Below are positions 46,746 to 54,735 of a stretch of DNA of 64,000 nt, in pieces. The stretch is taken from contig NZ_BNBM01000002.1 of assembly GCF_014655715.1 (NCBI RefSeq), positions 496,001 to 560,000 on the forward strand, read 5' to 3'. Made by a program: the position numbers and the translations under genes. Source of the stretch: Streptomyces lanatus (GTDB lineage: Bacteria > Actinomycetota > Actinomycetes > Streptomycetales > Streptomycetaceae). The first letter of the stretch is position 1, and each line of letters begins with the position of its first letter. Under the pieces are notes generated by a model. It was not told the origin of the DNA. It did not search any database and saw only the letters and a list, made by a program, of their open reading frames with translations.

Positions 46746-46777
46746 CTCGTACACCACTCCACTACCGCTCGTACGAG
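46746..46777. promoter_or_regulatory. Palindromic CTCGTAC sites before the permease gene
   Basis: A perfect 10-bp palindrome CTCGTACGAG (46768-46777) follows a half-site CTCGTAC (46746-46752), 22 bp apart. They lie 35-66 bp upstream of the permease start and may be an operator. This is inferred from symmetry only. Confidence 0.3.
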
Positions 46778-46811
46778 AACTGCTCCCCACGGCGCAAAGG
46801 AAATCCCCTCC

Positions 46812-48278
46812 ATGACTTCGCAGCCGACCAAGAAGACGGCCGGACCGCCCGCCGGTGGCCATGGCCTACAGGCCGGACTCAAGAACCGCCATCTGTCCAT
46901 GATCGCCATCGGTGGCGTCATCGGTGCCGGACTCTTCGTCGGGTCCAGTTCCGGTATCGCCACCGCAGGACCCGGCATTCTCCTGTCGTACGCCCTCGTC
47001 GGCACGCTCGTGGTGCTGGTGATGCGGATGCTCGGTGAGATGTCCGCGGCCAACCCGACCTCCGGGTCCTTCTCCGCACACGCCGACCGCGCGCTCGGGC
47101 CCTGGGCCGGGTTCTCCATCGGCTGGCTGTACTGGTTCTTCTGGGTGGTCGTACTGGCCGTCGAGGCGACCGCCGGTGCGGTGATCCTGGAGGGCTGGAT
47201 CCCGGCCGTCCCGCAGTGGGGCTGGGCTCTGATCGTCATGGTGGTGCTGACCGCCACCAACCTGGTCTCCGTCGGCTCGTACGGTGAGTTCGAGTTCTGG
47301 TTCGCCGGGATCAAGGTCGTCGCGATTGCCGCGTTCATCGTCGTCGGCGGGCTGGCCGTCTTCGGTGTCCTGCCGGGGGTCGACAGCGACCAGGCCGGGC
47401 TGAGCAACCTCACCTCGCACGGCGGCTTCCTGCCCAACGGACCCGGCGCGATCCTCACCGGTGTGCTGCTCGTCGTCTTCTCCTTCATGGGCAGCGAGAT
47501 CGCCACCCTCGCCGCCGGTGAGTCGGAGAACCCCCGGCAGGCCGTCACCAAGGCGACCAACAGCATCATCTGGCGTGTCGCCGTCTTCTACCTCGGCTCG
47601 ATCTTCGTCGTGGTCTCCCTGCTGCCCTGGGACAGCAAGGCCATCGCCAAGGACGGCTCCTACGTCGCCGCGCTCGAGTCGCTCGGCATCCCGCACGCCG
47701 GTCAGATCATGAACTTCATCGTGCTGACCTCGGTGCTGTCCTGTCTGAACTCCGGCCTCTACACCGCCTCCCGCATGGCCTTCTCTCTCGGCCAGCGCCG
47801 GGATGCGCCGAAGGCGTTCGCCCGCACGACCGGCAACGGCGTGCCGCGCACGGCGATCCTCGTGTCCGTCGCGTTCGGCTTCGTGGCCGTGTTCTTCAAC
47901 TACAAGTTCCCGGACTCTGTCTTCCTCTTCCTCGTCAACTCCTCCGGTGCGGTCGCGCTGTTCGTCTGGCTGGTGATCTGCTTCTCGCAGCTGCGGATGC
48001 GCAAGATCATCCTGCGGGAGGCGCCGGAGAAGCTCGTCGTGAAGATGTGGCTGTACCCGTATCTGACCTGGGCGGCGGCCGCGCTGATCGTGTTCGTGCT
48101 CGGCTACATGCTGACCGACACCGAGCACGACGGCCGCACGACCGTGCTGCTGTCCCTGCTGGTGGCCGCGGTCGTGCTGATCATCGCCTTCGTGAAGGAG
48201 AAGATCCGCGGCGGACGCCCGGCGACGGTCGAGGCCGTCGCTTCGGACGCGGCGCGCGACGAGATCAAGACCGGCTGA
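46812..48278 (+). CDS. Amino acid permease (APC family, GabP-like)
   Basis: This 488-residue membrane protein has about 12 spans. The APC signature is [21 protein letters not shown] in the first span, then [21 protein letters not shown] and [15 protein letters not shown]. These motifs match the GABA/aromatic/polar amino acid permease group. AAGGAAA precedes the ATG. A near relative of this protein is encoded at 58.8 kb in the same window. A strong terminator follows. Confidence 0.93.
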   Translation: MTSQPTKKTAGPPAGGHGLQAGLKNRHLSMIAIGGVIGAGLFVGSSSGIATAGPGILLSYALVGTLVVLVMRMLGEMSAANPTSGSFSAHADRALGPWAGFSIGWLYWFFWVVVLAVEATAGAVILEGWIPAVPQWGWALIVMVVLTATNLVSVGSYGEFEFWFAGIKVVAIAAFIVVGGLAVFGVLPGVDSDQAGLSNLTSHGGFLPNGPGAILTGVLLVVFSFMGSEIATLAAGESENPRQAVTKATNSIIWRVAVFYLGSIFVVVSLLPWDSKAIAKDGSYVAALESLGIPHAGQIMNFIVLTSVLSCLNSGLYTASRMAFSLGQRRDAPKAFARTTGNGVPRTAILVSVAFGFVAVFFNYKFPDSVFLFLVNSSGAVALFVWLVICFSQLRMRKIILREAPEKLVVKMWLYPYLTWAAAALIVFVLGYMLTDTEHDGRTTVLLSLLVAAVVLIIAFVKEKIRGGRPATVEAVASDAARDEIKTG

Positions 48279-48299
48279 CAGCGGCCGGCCACCCGGTGA

Positions 48300-48341
48300 G
48301 GAGGGGTGGTGCAGCGTATGCCCGCGCTGCACCACCCCTCC
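48300..48341. terminator. Very strong bidirectional hairpin
   Basis: GGAGGGGTGGTGCAGCG and CGCTGCACCACCCCTCC form a perfect 17-bp stem around 8 bases. It lies between the convergent permease and kinase genes. Confidence 0.9.
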
Positions 48342-48356
48342 TTCCTCGTCTTCCCG

Positions 48357-50267
48357 TCACAGCACCGTGAAGCCGTCCCTCACCTTCTCGTATGTCTTCA
48401 GGGCCTGTGCCTCGATGTCCGGGCGGTACCACGTGTTGATCTGGTACGACTTGCCGCCCACCGTGAATCCGAGCAGCCGGGCGTGCCAGGGCTCGCCCTG
48501 CAAGGTGAAGGTGTACTCCCAGACCACCGCCGGGTGTCCGCGGAAGGTCGTCCGCTCCAGGCGGATCTTGCTGTAGTCCTTGCCCTGCTGGGCGTTCCGC
48601 TCCGACTTCTGCCAGGAGACCATCAAGTCGTCGCGGGCCAGGGAGGACTTGGCGGCGAGTTCCTGCCCGGCGTCCGGTGACGTGTAGTGCACCTCCGAAC
48701 CGGTCTGCACATCCCGCCGCCATCCCTCGGGCGGCGCCCACGCGAACCCGCCCGCCTCACGGCGCGCACCGGGCGGCAGGCTCTGCGGCCTCGATGTGCC
48801 CTCGACCGTGGACGACGGGGTTCCGTCGGGGGACGACGCTATCGAGGACGCCGACGCCGAGGAGCCCGCTCCGCCGCGGTCGTCCTTCGGCGACCCGAAG
48901 TCGCTCGCCAGCAGGACGGCTACGACAGCGCCCGCGGCGACGATCCCTACGGCGGCGAGGATGCCCGTACGGCGATGCCCGTGAGGGTGGCGGGGGTGCG
49001 CCGGGCGTGCTGGGCCCGGGAGTTCGCCGGGGGGCATTTCGGCTGGGCGTCGTTCCGTCGCCGCTTCCGCGCGGGAGAGGGAGACGCCGGGGCGTCGGGG
49101 GGTGGGGCCGGTGGAGTTGCCGGCCGGGGTCGCCGAGCGGGTCTCGGAGCGGGAGTCGGGGGTGGTGTGTTCGGTGGAGGCGCTCGGGGGGCGTGGGGCT
49201 TGTGGGGGGTTGAGGTTGTTTGGGGGTATCGCGTCGTGTATCGCGCCCGGTTGCCGTGGGTCGGGCGGGGCGGGGATGCGGGAGGCGTCCAGGAGGGCGG
49301 GGGTGGGTGATTCCTGCTCGTGGGGGGATGCGACTGGCGGGGCGGGTGCTGTTTCGGTGGCGGGCACTGCGGCGGGTTCCGGTTGCGGCTCCACTTCCGG
49401 CTCCGGCTCCGGTACCACTTCCGGCTCCGGATTCGCCACCGGCCGTAGCACCGACTCCACCTCGTCCAGGCCGGGGCGCAGAGTCGGCTCCTTCGCGAGG
49501 AGGGCGGCGAGGATGTCGTGCAACGGGCCTGCGGCGGCGGGGAGTTCGGGTTCCTCGTAGAGGACCGCGTGCAGGGTCGCCAGGGTCGTGTCGCGGGAGA
49601 ACGGGGAGCGGCCGGCGAGGGCCGCGCTGAGCGTGGCGCCCAGGGACCAGATGTCGGACGGCGGGCCCTGGGGGCGGCCGGAGATGCGTTCGGGAGCCAT
49701 GTAGTCGGGGGAGCCGACGAGCATGCCGACCATGGTGAGGGCCTTCGCGTCCTGGATCGCCGCGATGCCGAAGTCGGTGAGGACCACCCGGCTCTGACCG
49801 CCCGTGGCCTCGGACTCGACGAGTACGTTGCCCGGCTTGATGTCCCGGTGGAGCACTCCGCGGTCGTGCACCTGGCGCAGCGCCGCCACCAGGCCCAGGC
49901 CGATACGGGCCGTGCGGGAGGGGCTCAGTGGGCCCTCCTCCGCCATGATGCGCTCCAGGGAGCGGCCGGCCACCAACTCCATGACGATCCACAGGCGTTC
50001 GCCCTCGTCGACCACGTCGTAGACCCGTACGACATTGGGGTGGTCGATCCGTGCCGTCGCCCTCGCCTCGCGCAAAGTGCGTTCACGGCGGGTGCGAGCA
50101 TCCTCGGCGTCCAAGCCGTCGATCCGCATTTCTTTTGCGGCAACGAGTCGGTCGAGCATTTCATCGACGGCTCGCCACACGCGCCCCATTCCCCCCTGGC
50201 CGATACTTTCGACCAGGCGATAACGCCCTGCCACGAGTAGCCCTGGAACACCGCCTGTTCCCATCAT
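48357..50267 (-). CDS. Membrane Ser/Thr protein kinase
   Basis: This 636-residue protein has a kinase domain (about 16-280) with G-loop GQGGMG at 23-28, Lys45, HRDIKPGN at 140-147 and DFG at 165-167. A long Pro/Glu/Ala-rich linker (about 285-470), one membrane span (GILAAVGIVAAGAVVAVLLA) and an external domain of about 130 residues follow. The external domain has WAPPEGWRRDV and WYRPDIEAQAL. It starts at ATG 50267 after GGGGGGA; the frame remains open much further upstream, but that is antisense to the next genes. Sensor ligand unknown. Confidence 0.93.
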   Translation of the reverse strand: MMGTGGVPGLLVAGRYRLVESIGQGGMGRVWRAVDEMLDRLVAAKEMRIDGLDAEDARTRRERTLREARATARIDHPNVVRVYDVVDEGERLWIVMELVAGRSLERIMAEEGPLSPSRTARIGLGLVAALRQVHDRGVLHRDIKPGNVLVESEATGGQSRVVLTDFGIAAIQDAKALTMVGMLVGSPDYMAPERISGRPQGPPSDIWSLGATLSAALAGRSPFSRDTTLATLHAVLYEEPELPAAAGPLHDILAALLAKEPTLRPGLDEVESVLRPVANPEPEVVPEPEPEVEPQPEPAAVPATETAPAPPVASPHEQESPTPALLDASRIPAPPDPRQPGAIHDAIPPNNLNPPQAPRPPSASTEHTTPDSRSETRSATPAGNSTGPTPRRPGVSLSRAEAATERRPAEMPPGELPGPARPAHPRHPHGHRRTGILAAVGIVAAGAVVAVLLASDFGSPKDDRGGAGSSASASSIASSPDGTPSSTVEGTSRPQSLPPGARREAGGFAWAPPEGWRRDVQTGSEVHYTSPDAGQELAAKSSLARDDLMVSWQKSERNAQQGKDYSKIRLERTTFRGHPAVVWEYTFTLQGEPWHARLLGFTVGGKSYQINTWYRPDIEAQALKTYEKVRDGFTVL

Positions 50268-50381
50268 TCCCCCCGACCGAAACACAATGGTCACACTTCG
50301 TGCCGCACCAGCATAGTGCGGAGAAATCTTGTGGTAGCTCTTCAAGTACTGCGAATTCAGGCGCAGGCAAGGGGGGCGAAC

Positions 50382-51107
50382 ATGAGTTCTCGTCGCACGA
50401 CGGCCATCGCGGGATCGCTGGTCGCGACATCTTTTTCGGCAGTGATGATCCTTTCCTTCACTGCCAGTGCGGACGACCAGGGACCCGGGAGCAGTAAAGG
50501 GGGAAAGGTCATCGACGAGGCACCGGCCGGGGTGAAGCTCACCACCGAACTGCCCGAGAAAATCTCGGTGGACAACAGTTCGCAGGCGACCGACATCACC
50601 GCCACGGTCAAGAACGAAGGGACCAAGGACAGCGGAAAGATCCAGCTTCTGGTCGTCGGGTTCGACGGCCTCACGGTCAAGAATGTCGAGGGCTGTTCGG
50701 CGATCGAGAAGAACAATCTTCCCGAGGGATCGAACAGCGGATTCGCCTGTCCCGTCGACAATCTCGCCGCCGGTGAGTCGAAGTCGTACGCCGTCGACGC
50801 GACGTACGACCTGAGCAGGACCGGCAAGATCTGCCTCCCCGTCCAGACCGGCGACGGCAAGAAGACGTACTGGCAGCAGGGCCCGGTGCCCTTCGGTACG
50901 ACGAACCCGTCCCCCGACGCCCCGGCCACCCCGCTGCTGCTGGGTACCGACAACAAGCCGGTCGCGCCGGGCGCCGACGAGTTGCCCAAGACCGGCCTCG
51001 GCCGTGATGTGCTGCCGCTGGGTGCGGCCGGCGCGACGCTCATCGCGGTGGGCGCGGCCGGGCTGTGGTGGTCCCAACTGCGGCGCCCGAAGCGGCACTC
51101 GGAGTGA
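50382..51107 (+). CDS. LPXTG-anchored cell-surface protein
   Basis: This 241-residue precursor has a signal peptide (about 1-30, ending ASA), an external domain of about 170 residues with three to four Cys (GCSAIEKNN, FACPVDN, KICLPV), and a sortase signal. The sorting signal is ELPKTG, then a hydrophobic stretch (about 215-232), then a basic tail RRPKRHSE. It should be linked to peptidoglycan by a sortase. The ATG follows GGGGGG by 5 bases. It is divergent from the kinase gene and ends in a strong terminator. Function unknown. Confidence 0.85.
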   Translation: MSSRRTTAIAGSLVATSFSAVMILSFTASADDQGPGSSKGGKVIDEAPAGVKLTTELPEKISVDNSSQATDITATVKNEGTKDSGKIQLLVVGFDGLTVKNVEGCSAIEKNNLPEGSNSGFACPVDNLAAGESKSYAVDATYDLSRTGKICLPVQTGDGKKTYWQQGPVPFGTTNPSPDAPATPLLLGTDNKPVAPGADELPKTGLGRDVLPLGAAGATLIAVGAAGLWWSQLRRPKRHSE

Positions 51108-51111
51108 GAAA

Positions 51112-51152
51112 AAGAGGCTCGCCGGGTCGCGGTACGACCTGGCGAGCCTCTT
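51112..51152. terminator. Bidirectional hairpin terminator, 18-bp stem
   Basis: AAGAGGCTCGCCGGGTCG pairs with CGACCTGGCGAGCCTCTT, with one G-T pair, around 5 bases. It lies between the convergent surface protein and bioY genes. Confidence 0.88.
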
Positions 51153-51169
51153 CCGTGGGACCTGCCGCG

Positions 51170-51790
51170 TCAGCGGTTGATCAGCTTCCACGCGGTCGGC
51201 AGCGCGCCCATCGCCAGCGCCGCCTTCAGCACGTCCCCGATCAGGAACGGCGTGAGGCCGGCCGCGATCGCCGCGGTGGCGGACATGCCGGTGGCGAGGG
51301 CCAGGTACGGGACGCCGACGGCGTAGATGATCGCCTCGCCCAGCACCATCGCACCGGCCGTGCGCAGTGCGGTGCGGTCGGCGCCGCGGCGGGCGAGGGC
51401 GCCGACGACGGCGGACGCGAGGATCATGCCGAGGATGTAGCCGAAGGACGGGGCGGCGGCGCCGGAGGTGCCCTCCGCGAACCACGGCACGCCCGCGATG
51501 CCGGCCAGCGCGTACAGCGCGAGCGAGAGGAAGCCGCGGCCGGCGCCGAGGGCCGTGCCGACCAGCAGCACAGCGAGGGTCTGGCCGGTCACCGGCACCG
51601 GGGAGCCCGGCACGGGCACGGCGATCTGGGCCGCGAGGCCGGTGAACGCGGCGCCGCCGACGACGAGCGCGATGTCGCGGACGCGGGAAGCCGGGAGCAG
51701 GTCGGCGAGGACCTGGCCGATGGGGGTCCCCCCGCTCGAGCGAATTCGAGAGTGGGGGAGGGCGGGGGCGTCTGCGGCTGCCGTGCTCAT
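51170..51790 (-). CDS. bioY: Biotin transporter BioY
   Basis: This 206-residue S-component (substrate-binding membrane protein) of an ECF-type biotin importer has about six spans. Family motifs are IAVPVPGSPVPVTGQTLAVL, then GAGRGFLSLALYALAGIAG and PSFGYILGMILAS. BioY can work alone or with an ATPase module; none is adjacent. Residues 11-23 (LPHSRIRSSGGTP) are encoded by a Streptomyces palindromic repeat inserted in frame. The N-terminus tolerates such insertions because the first span begins only near residue 37. Confidence 0.93.
   Translation of the reverse strand: MSTAAADAPALPHSRIRSSGGTPIGQVLADLLPASRVRDIALVVGGAAFTGLAAQIAVPVPGSPVPVTGQTLAVLLVGTALGAGRGFLSLALYALAGIAGVPWFAEGTSGAAAPSFGYILGMILASAVVGALARRGADRTALRTAGAMVLGEAIIYAVGVPYLALATGMSATAAIAAGLTPFLIGDVLKAALAMGALPTAWKLINR
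51722..51760. repeat. In-frame palindromic element inside bioY
   Basis: A 39-bp element reads GGGGGTCCCCCCGCTCGAGC then GAATTCGAGAGTGGGGGAG on the plus strand. Its arms can fold back on each other. It equals 13 codons of bioY. The coded peptide LPHSRIRSSGGTP is one I recall at scattered sites in unrelated Streptomyces proteins. Confidence 0.7.
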
Positions 51791-52092
51791 GGGGACTCCG
51801 CGAGGGTGAGGGCGGTACGGGACGCTGTGACGCTATCCCAGGGTGTTCGGCTCGCTCACCGTCAGTGGTCGACAAAGGCCGGATCGTGGGGTTGGTCGGC
51901 TTCGGACAAAGGGTGGGGGTTACACGGGGTACGGGGTGACGCCGGTCACTGAGGTGGGGACGTACGGCTCACAGGGCGGGACTTCGGACCGACTGTGGGA
52001 ATGCGCCAAACATGTTGCCCGCGAGTGAAGAGCCGTCTCGCCCGTCGGTCGCCGTCTGGGCAGCGGTGGTCCGCTTTGCTAGCTTCGAGCAC
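51791..52092. other. Intergenic region before the sulfur cluster
   Basis: About 300 bp between the bioY start and the first leader ORF. On the bioY side, a TAGCGT hexamer near 51830 (minus strand) is a possible -10. On the other side a TAGCTT hexamer at 52080-52085 lies 7-8 bases before the leader ORF. No gene is supported. Confidence 0.4.
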
Positions 52093-52179
52093 ATGGTCGC
52101 CCAGTCCCGGAACTTCACGTCGCGTCGCCATGTCGACCTGCGACGCGTGGGCGCGGCCGCCTGTCGCCTGCCTGGGTGA
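52093..52179 (+). CDS. Putative leader peptide upstream of the ROK regulator
   Basis: A 28-codon ORF reads FTSRRHVDLRR in its middle and AAACRLPG at its end. Short Streptomyces ORFs with RRHVDL followed a few residues later by Ala/Cys are, as I recall, annotated as putative leader peptides ahead of sulfur-metabolism genes, where they act as cis regulators. A -10-like TAGCTT ends 8 bases before the ATG and there is no ribosome binding site, so the transcript is probably leaderless. It ends 64 bp before the ROK regulator gene of an organosulfur cluster. It is too short for standard gene calls. Confidence 0.65.
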   Translation: MVAQSRNFTSRRHVDLRRVGAAACRLPG

Positions 52180-52243
52180 GCCGGCCCGTCGGTCCGGCTC
52201 GCCAGACGGCGCAGCGTCGGACCGGCTCCCGAGGAAGTTCCCC

Positions 52244-53449
52244 ATGCCCCGTACCGCGGCACCACCCGCCCTGTCCTCCCCCGTCCCCCGGGTCGCCGAC
52301 CGCGACCGGCGACGGACCAGCGCCAGCGTCATCCTGCGGTCCGTGCTGGCGCACGGGCCGGTCGCGCGCAGCACCATAGCCCGGCTGACGGGCCTGTCAC
52401 CGGCGTCGGTGACCGGCCACTGCGCCGACCTGACCCGGCTCGGGCTCATCCGCGAGGCCGCCGCGCCCCGGCCCGCCAAGGGTGTGGGGCGGCCCCATGT
52501 GCCGGTCGACCTCAACGACTCGCGGCTGGTGGTGGGCGGGGTGCATGTGGCGGTGCCGCACACCACGGTGGCGCTGCTCGATCTGCGCGGAAGGGTCGTC
52601 GCCGAACGGGAGTTGAAGCACTCGGGGGCGACCGATCCGTACGGTGTCCTCGCCCGCGCCGCCGACGGGCTGGCCGCGCTGCTGGACACGGCGCCGGGCA
52701 GCCGGCCGCTCGGTGTCGGGTTCGCGGCCGGGGGCTGGGTGGACCGGGACTCGGGGGTCGTCGTCGAGCATCCGCTGCTGGGCTGGCGTGAGGTCCCGGT
52801 GCGGGAGGTGCTCGGCGCACACACCGGGCTGCCGGTCCATGTGGACGGGCACGCGCGGGCGTTGGTGAACGCGGAACGGCTGTTCGGGCGTGCCCGCGGC
52901 AGCGGCAGCGTGCTGCATCTGTTCGTCGGCAATGTCGTCGACGCGGCCTTCGCCACCGGCGACGAGGTGCACCACGGTCCCCGCTCGCAGGCCGGCACCA
53001 TCGCCCATCTGCCGGTGCCCGGCGGTACCGAGATCTGCGACTGCGGGCGCGTCGGCTGCCTCCAGGTGGAGCTGAGCGAGCGGACGTTGTGCCGACGGGC
53101 ACGGGCGGCCGGGGTCATCGGGGGGACGAATCCGCGGCATGTCGTGCGGGCCGCGCGGGACGGTGATCCGGTGGCGGTACGGCTGCTGACCGAGCGGGCG
53201 CGGATGACCGGGCGGGCGGTGGGGCTGCTGCTCGATGTGCTCAACCCGGAGACGGTGGTGGTGACCGAGCTGGGGGTCGTGCACCGGGAGGACTGCCTCG
53301 CCGCGTTGCGCGCCGGGGTCGGCGACGAACGGGCGGCGGCCGTAGTGCCGACCGGTTTCCCGCATTCCGTGCTCGCCGTGGCCGGCGGTGCGGTGGCCCT
53401 CGACATGCTCTACCGGGATCCGTTGGCCGCGTCACCTGAGGCTATTTAA
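52244..53449 (+). CDS. ROK family transcriptional regulator
   Basis: This 401-residue protein has an N-terminal winged helix (about 25-85: VARSTIARLTGLSPASVTGH) and a ROK domain with the zinc motif CDCGRVGCLQ near 265. The kinase-type ATP motif DxGxT is absent (VVGGVHVAVPHTTVALLD), so it is a regulator rather than a sugar kinase. ATG at 52244 follows GAGGAAG. Next to sulfonate transport genes it may sense a sulfur-rich ligand or sugar; the target is inferred to be the following operon. Confidence 0.9.
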   Translation: MPRTAAPPALSSPVPRVADRDRRRTSASVILRSVLAHGPVARSTIARLTGLSPASVTGHCADLTRLGLIREAAAPRPAKGVGRPHVPVDLNDSRLVVGGVHVAVPHTTVALLDLRGRVVAERELKHSGATDPYGVLARAADGLAALLDTAPGSRPLGVGFAAGGWVDRDSGVVVEHPLLGWREVPVREVLGAHTGLPVHVDGHARALVNAERLFGRARGSGSVLHLFVGNVVDAAFATGDEVHHGPRSQAGTIAHLPVPGGTEICDCGRVGCLQVELSERTLCRRARAAGVIGGTNPRHVVRAARDGDPVAVRLLTERARMTGRAVGLLLDVLNPETVVVTELGVVHREDCLAALRAGVGDERAAAVVPTGFPHSVLAVAGGAVALDMLYRDPLAASPEAI

Positions 53450-53482
53450 TTCAGAAACTCGGAATATTGACAGAGGACACCG

Positions 53483-53554
53483 ATGGCCGGGAACCTACTG
53501 CTCATGAGCCTGTTCGTGAGCCCGTTCGTGAGTTGTCGCACCATCTGTTGCTGA
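53483..53554 (+). CDS. Putative Cys-rich leader peptide upstream of the sulfonate-binding protein
   Basis: A 23-codon ORF with a good ribosome binding site (GAGGAC, 4 bases before ATG) starts MAGNLLLMS and ends SCRTICC, so three of the last six residues are Cys. It stops 113 bp before the substrate-binding protein gene. Clustered Cys codons at the end of a short upstream ORF are the hallmark of cysteine-responsive attenuation described for mycobacterial sulfur operons. A GAATTCC/GGAATTC inverted repeat lies downstream. Its expression is not shown. Confidence 0.55.
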   Translation: MAGNLLLMSLFVSPFVSCRTICC

Positions 53555-53592
53555 CTCGCCGCCGCGTGTGAAGCGCTCATTTCTCCCTGCCT

Positions 53593-53628
53593 GAATTCCC
53601 TTTCCCGGCTTCTTGCTGCCCGGAATTC
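53593..53628 (+). promoter_or_regulatory. Possible attenuator hairpin before the transporter operon
   Basis: GAATTCC (53593-53599) and GGAATTC (53622-53628) are perfect inverted repeats around a 22-base pyrimidine-rich loop. The structure lies between the Cys-rich leader ORF and the binding protein start, where a regulatory hairpin would be expected. It has no U-run, so an effect on translation or elongation is open. Confidence 0.35.
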
Positions 53629-53667
53629 GGCATGCCTTCTCTCCTTTTGAACCATCGGAGTCCTCCC

Positions 53668-54735
53668 ATGCCTTCCTCCCCCGTGCCCGGTGTCGACCGA
53701 CGGCTCTTCCTCACCTCCCTGCTCGGCGCGGCGGCCGGTGTCGCCGGGCTCTCCGGCTGCGCCGGCAGCAGCGCGGCCGCGGACGGCGAGGGCGCCTCGA
53801 CCGCCCCGCTCGCCACCAAGGTTCCCGCCGGAACCGGCCTGAAGATCTCCTCGTACCAGAACGCCCAGCAACTCCAGCTCAGACTGGCCCAGTTGGGCGA
53901 TCCCCCCTTCAAGGTCACCGACTGGCTGAACATCGGCGCCGGGCCCGATGTCATCAACGCCTTCCGGGCCGAGTCCCTGGACGTCGCCAACAACGCGGGC
54001 ATCCCGCCGATCCAGGCGCACTACCAGGGCTTCGACGCGAAGATCGTGGCGATCAACATCACCCGCAAGCCCAACTACCTCTTCGCCACCAAGCCCGGCA
54101 GCGACATCCGCTCGGTCCAGGACTTCAAGGGCAGGAAGCTCGCCTTCTCGCAGGGCCAGGCGCAGGGCGTGGTGCTGCTGCGGGCGTTGAGGAAGGCCGG
54201 GCTGAAGTACGACGAAGTGGAGCTGGTCCCGCTGACCAGCAACCAGTTCCTCACCGCCCTGCAGTCCGGGCAGGTCGACATCGCCCCGCTCGGCAACAGT
54301 CAGGCGCCCGCCTATCTGAAGCAGTACGAGGGCAAGGGCGCCCGCGTCATCACCACCGACGTCGTCGACCTGCTCAGCCTGCTGTGGGCGCCGGTGTCGG
54401 TGCTGAACGACTCCGCGAAGGCCGCCGCGATCGCCGCGTACATCCCGTACTGGGCCAGGAGCCAGGTGTGGACATACGAGAACCCGGACGTCTGGAACCG
54501 GGAGTTCTACGTCAAGACGCAGAACCTGACCCTCGCCCAGGCCGAGGCCATCACCGAGCTCGCCAACAAGCCGCTGTTCCCGCCCAGTTGGAACGAGGCC
54601 ATCAAATGGGAGCAGGAGACCGCGGATCTGCTCGCCGAGGGCGGGTTCGTGAAGAAGTTCGACGTGGGTGAGCTCTTCGACCATCGCTTCGAGGGCATCG
54701 CCGCGAAGTCCGTGCCGGCCGAGTACCGGAAGTGA
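53668..54735 (+). CDS. Sulfonate/nitrate-type ABC transporter substrate-binding lipoprotein
   Basis: This 355-residue protein of the SsuA/TauA type has a twin-Arg signal (DRRLFLTSLLGAAAG) and a lipobox LSGC, so it is probably a Tat-exported lipoprotein. Binding-domain segments include DFKGRKLAFSQGQAQGVVL and PLTSNQFLTALQSGQVDIAPLG. It delivers sulfonates or related sulfur compounds to the permease. I chose ATG at 53668, which has GGAG 7 bases upstream, over ATG 53632. It overlaps the permease start by 4 bp. Confidence 0.9.
   Translation: MPSSPVPGVDRRLFLTSLLGAAAGVAGLSGCAGSSAAADGEGASTAPLATKVPAGTGLKISSYQNAQQLQLRLAQLGDPPFKVTDWLNIGAGPDVINAFRAESLDVANNAGIPPIQAHYQGFDAKIVAINITRKPNYLFATKPGSDIRSVQDFKGRKLAFSQGQAQGVVLLRALRKAGLKYDEVELVPLTSNQFLTALQSGQVDIAPLGNSQAPAYLKQYEGKGARVITTDVVDLLSLLWAPVSVLNDSAKAAAIAAYIPYWARSQVWTYENPDVWNREFYVKTQNLTLAQAEAITELANKPLFPPSWNEAIKWEQETADLLAEGGFVKKFDVGELFDHRFEGIAAKSVPAEYRK

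Noticed and set aside
50268..51875. Upstream open frame that would extend the second kinase to 1172 residues
   Set aside because: It runs antisense through the LPXTG protein and bioY genes, and the ATG at 50267 has a good ribosome site next to a normal kinase start.
51995..52243. Upstream extension of the ROK regulator by 83 codons
   Set aside because: The extension has no domain and overlaps the leader ORF; ATG 52244 has a ribosome site and a normal winged-helix start.
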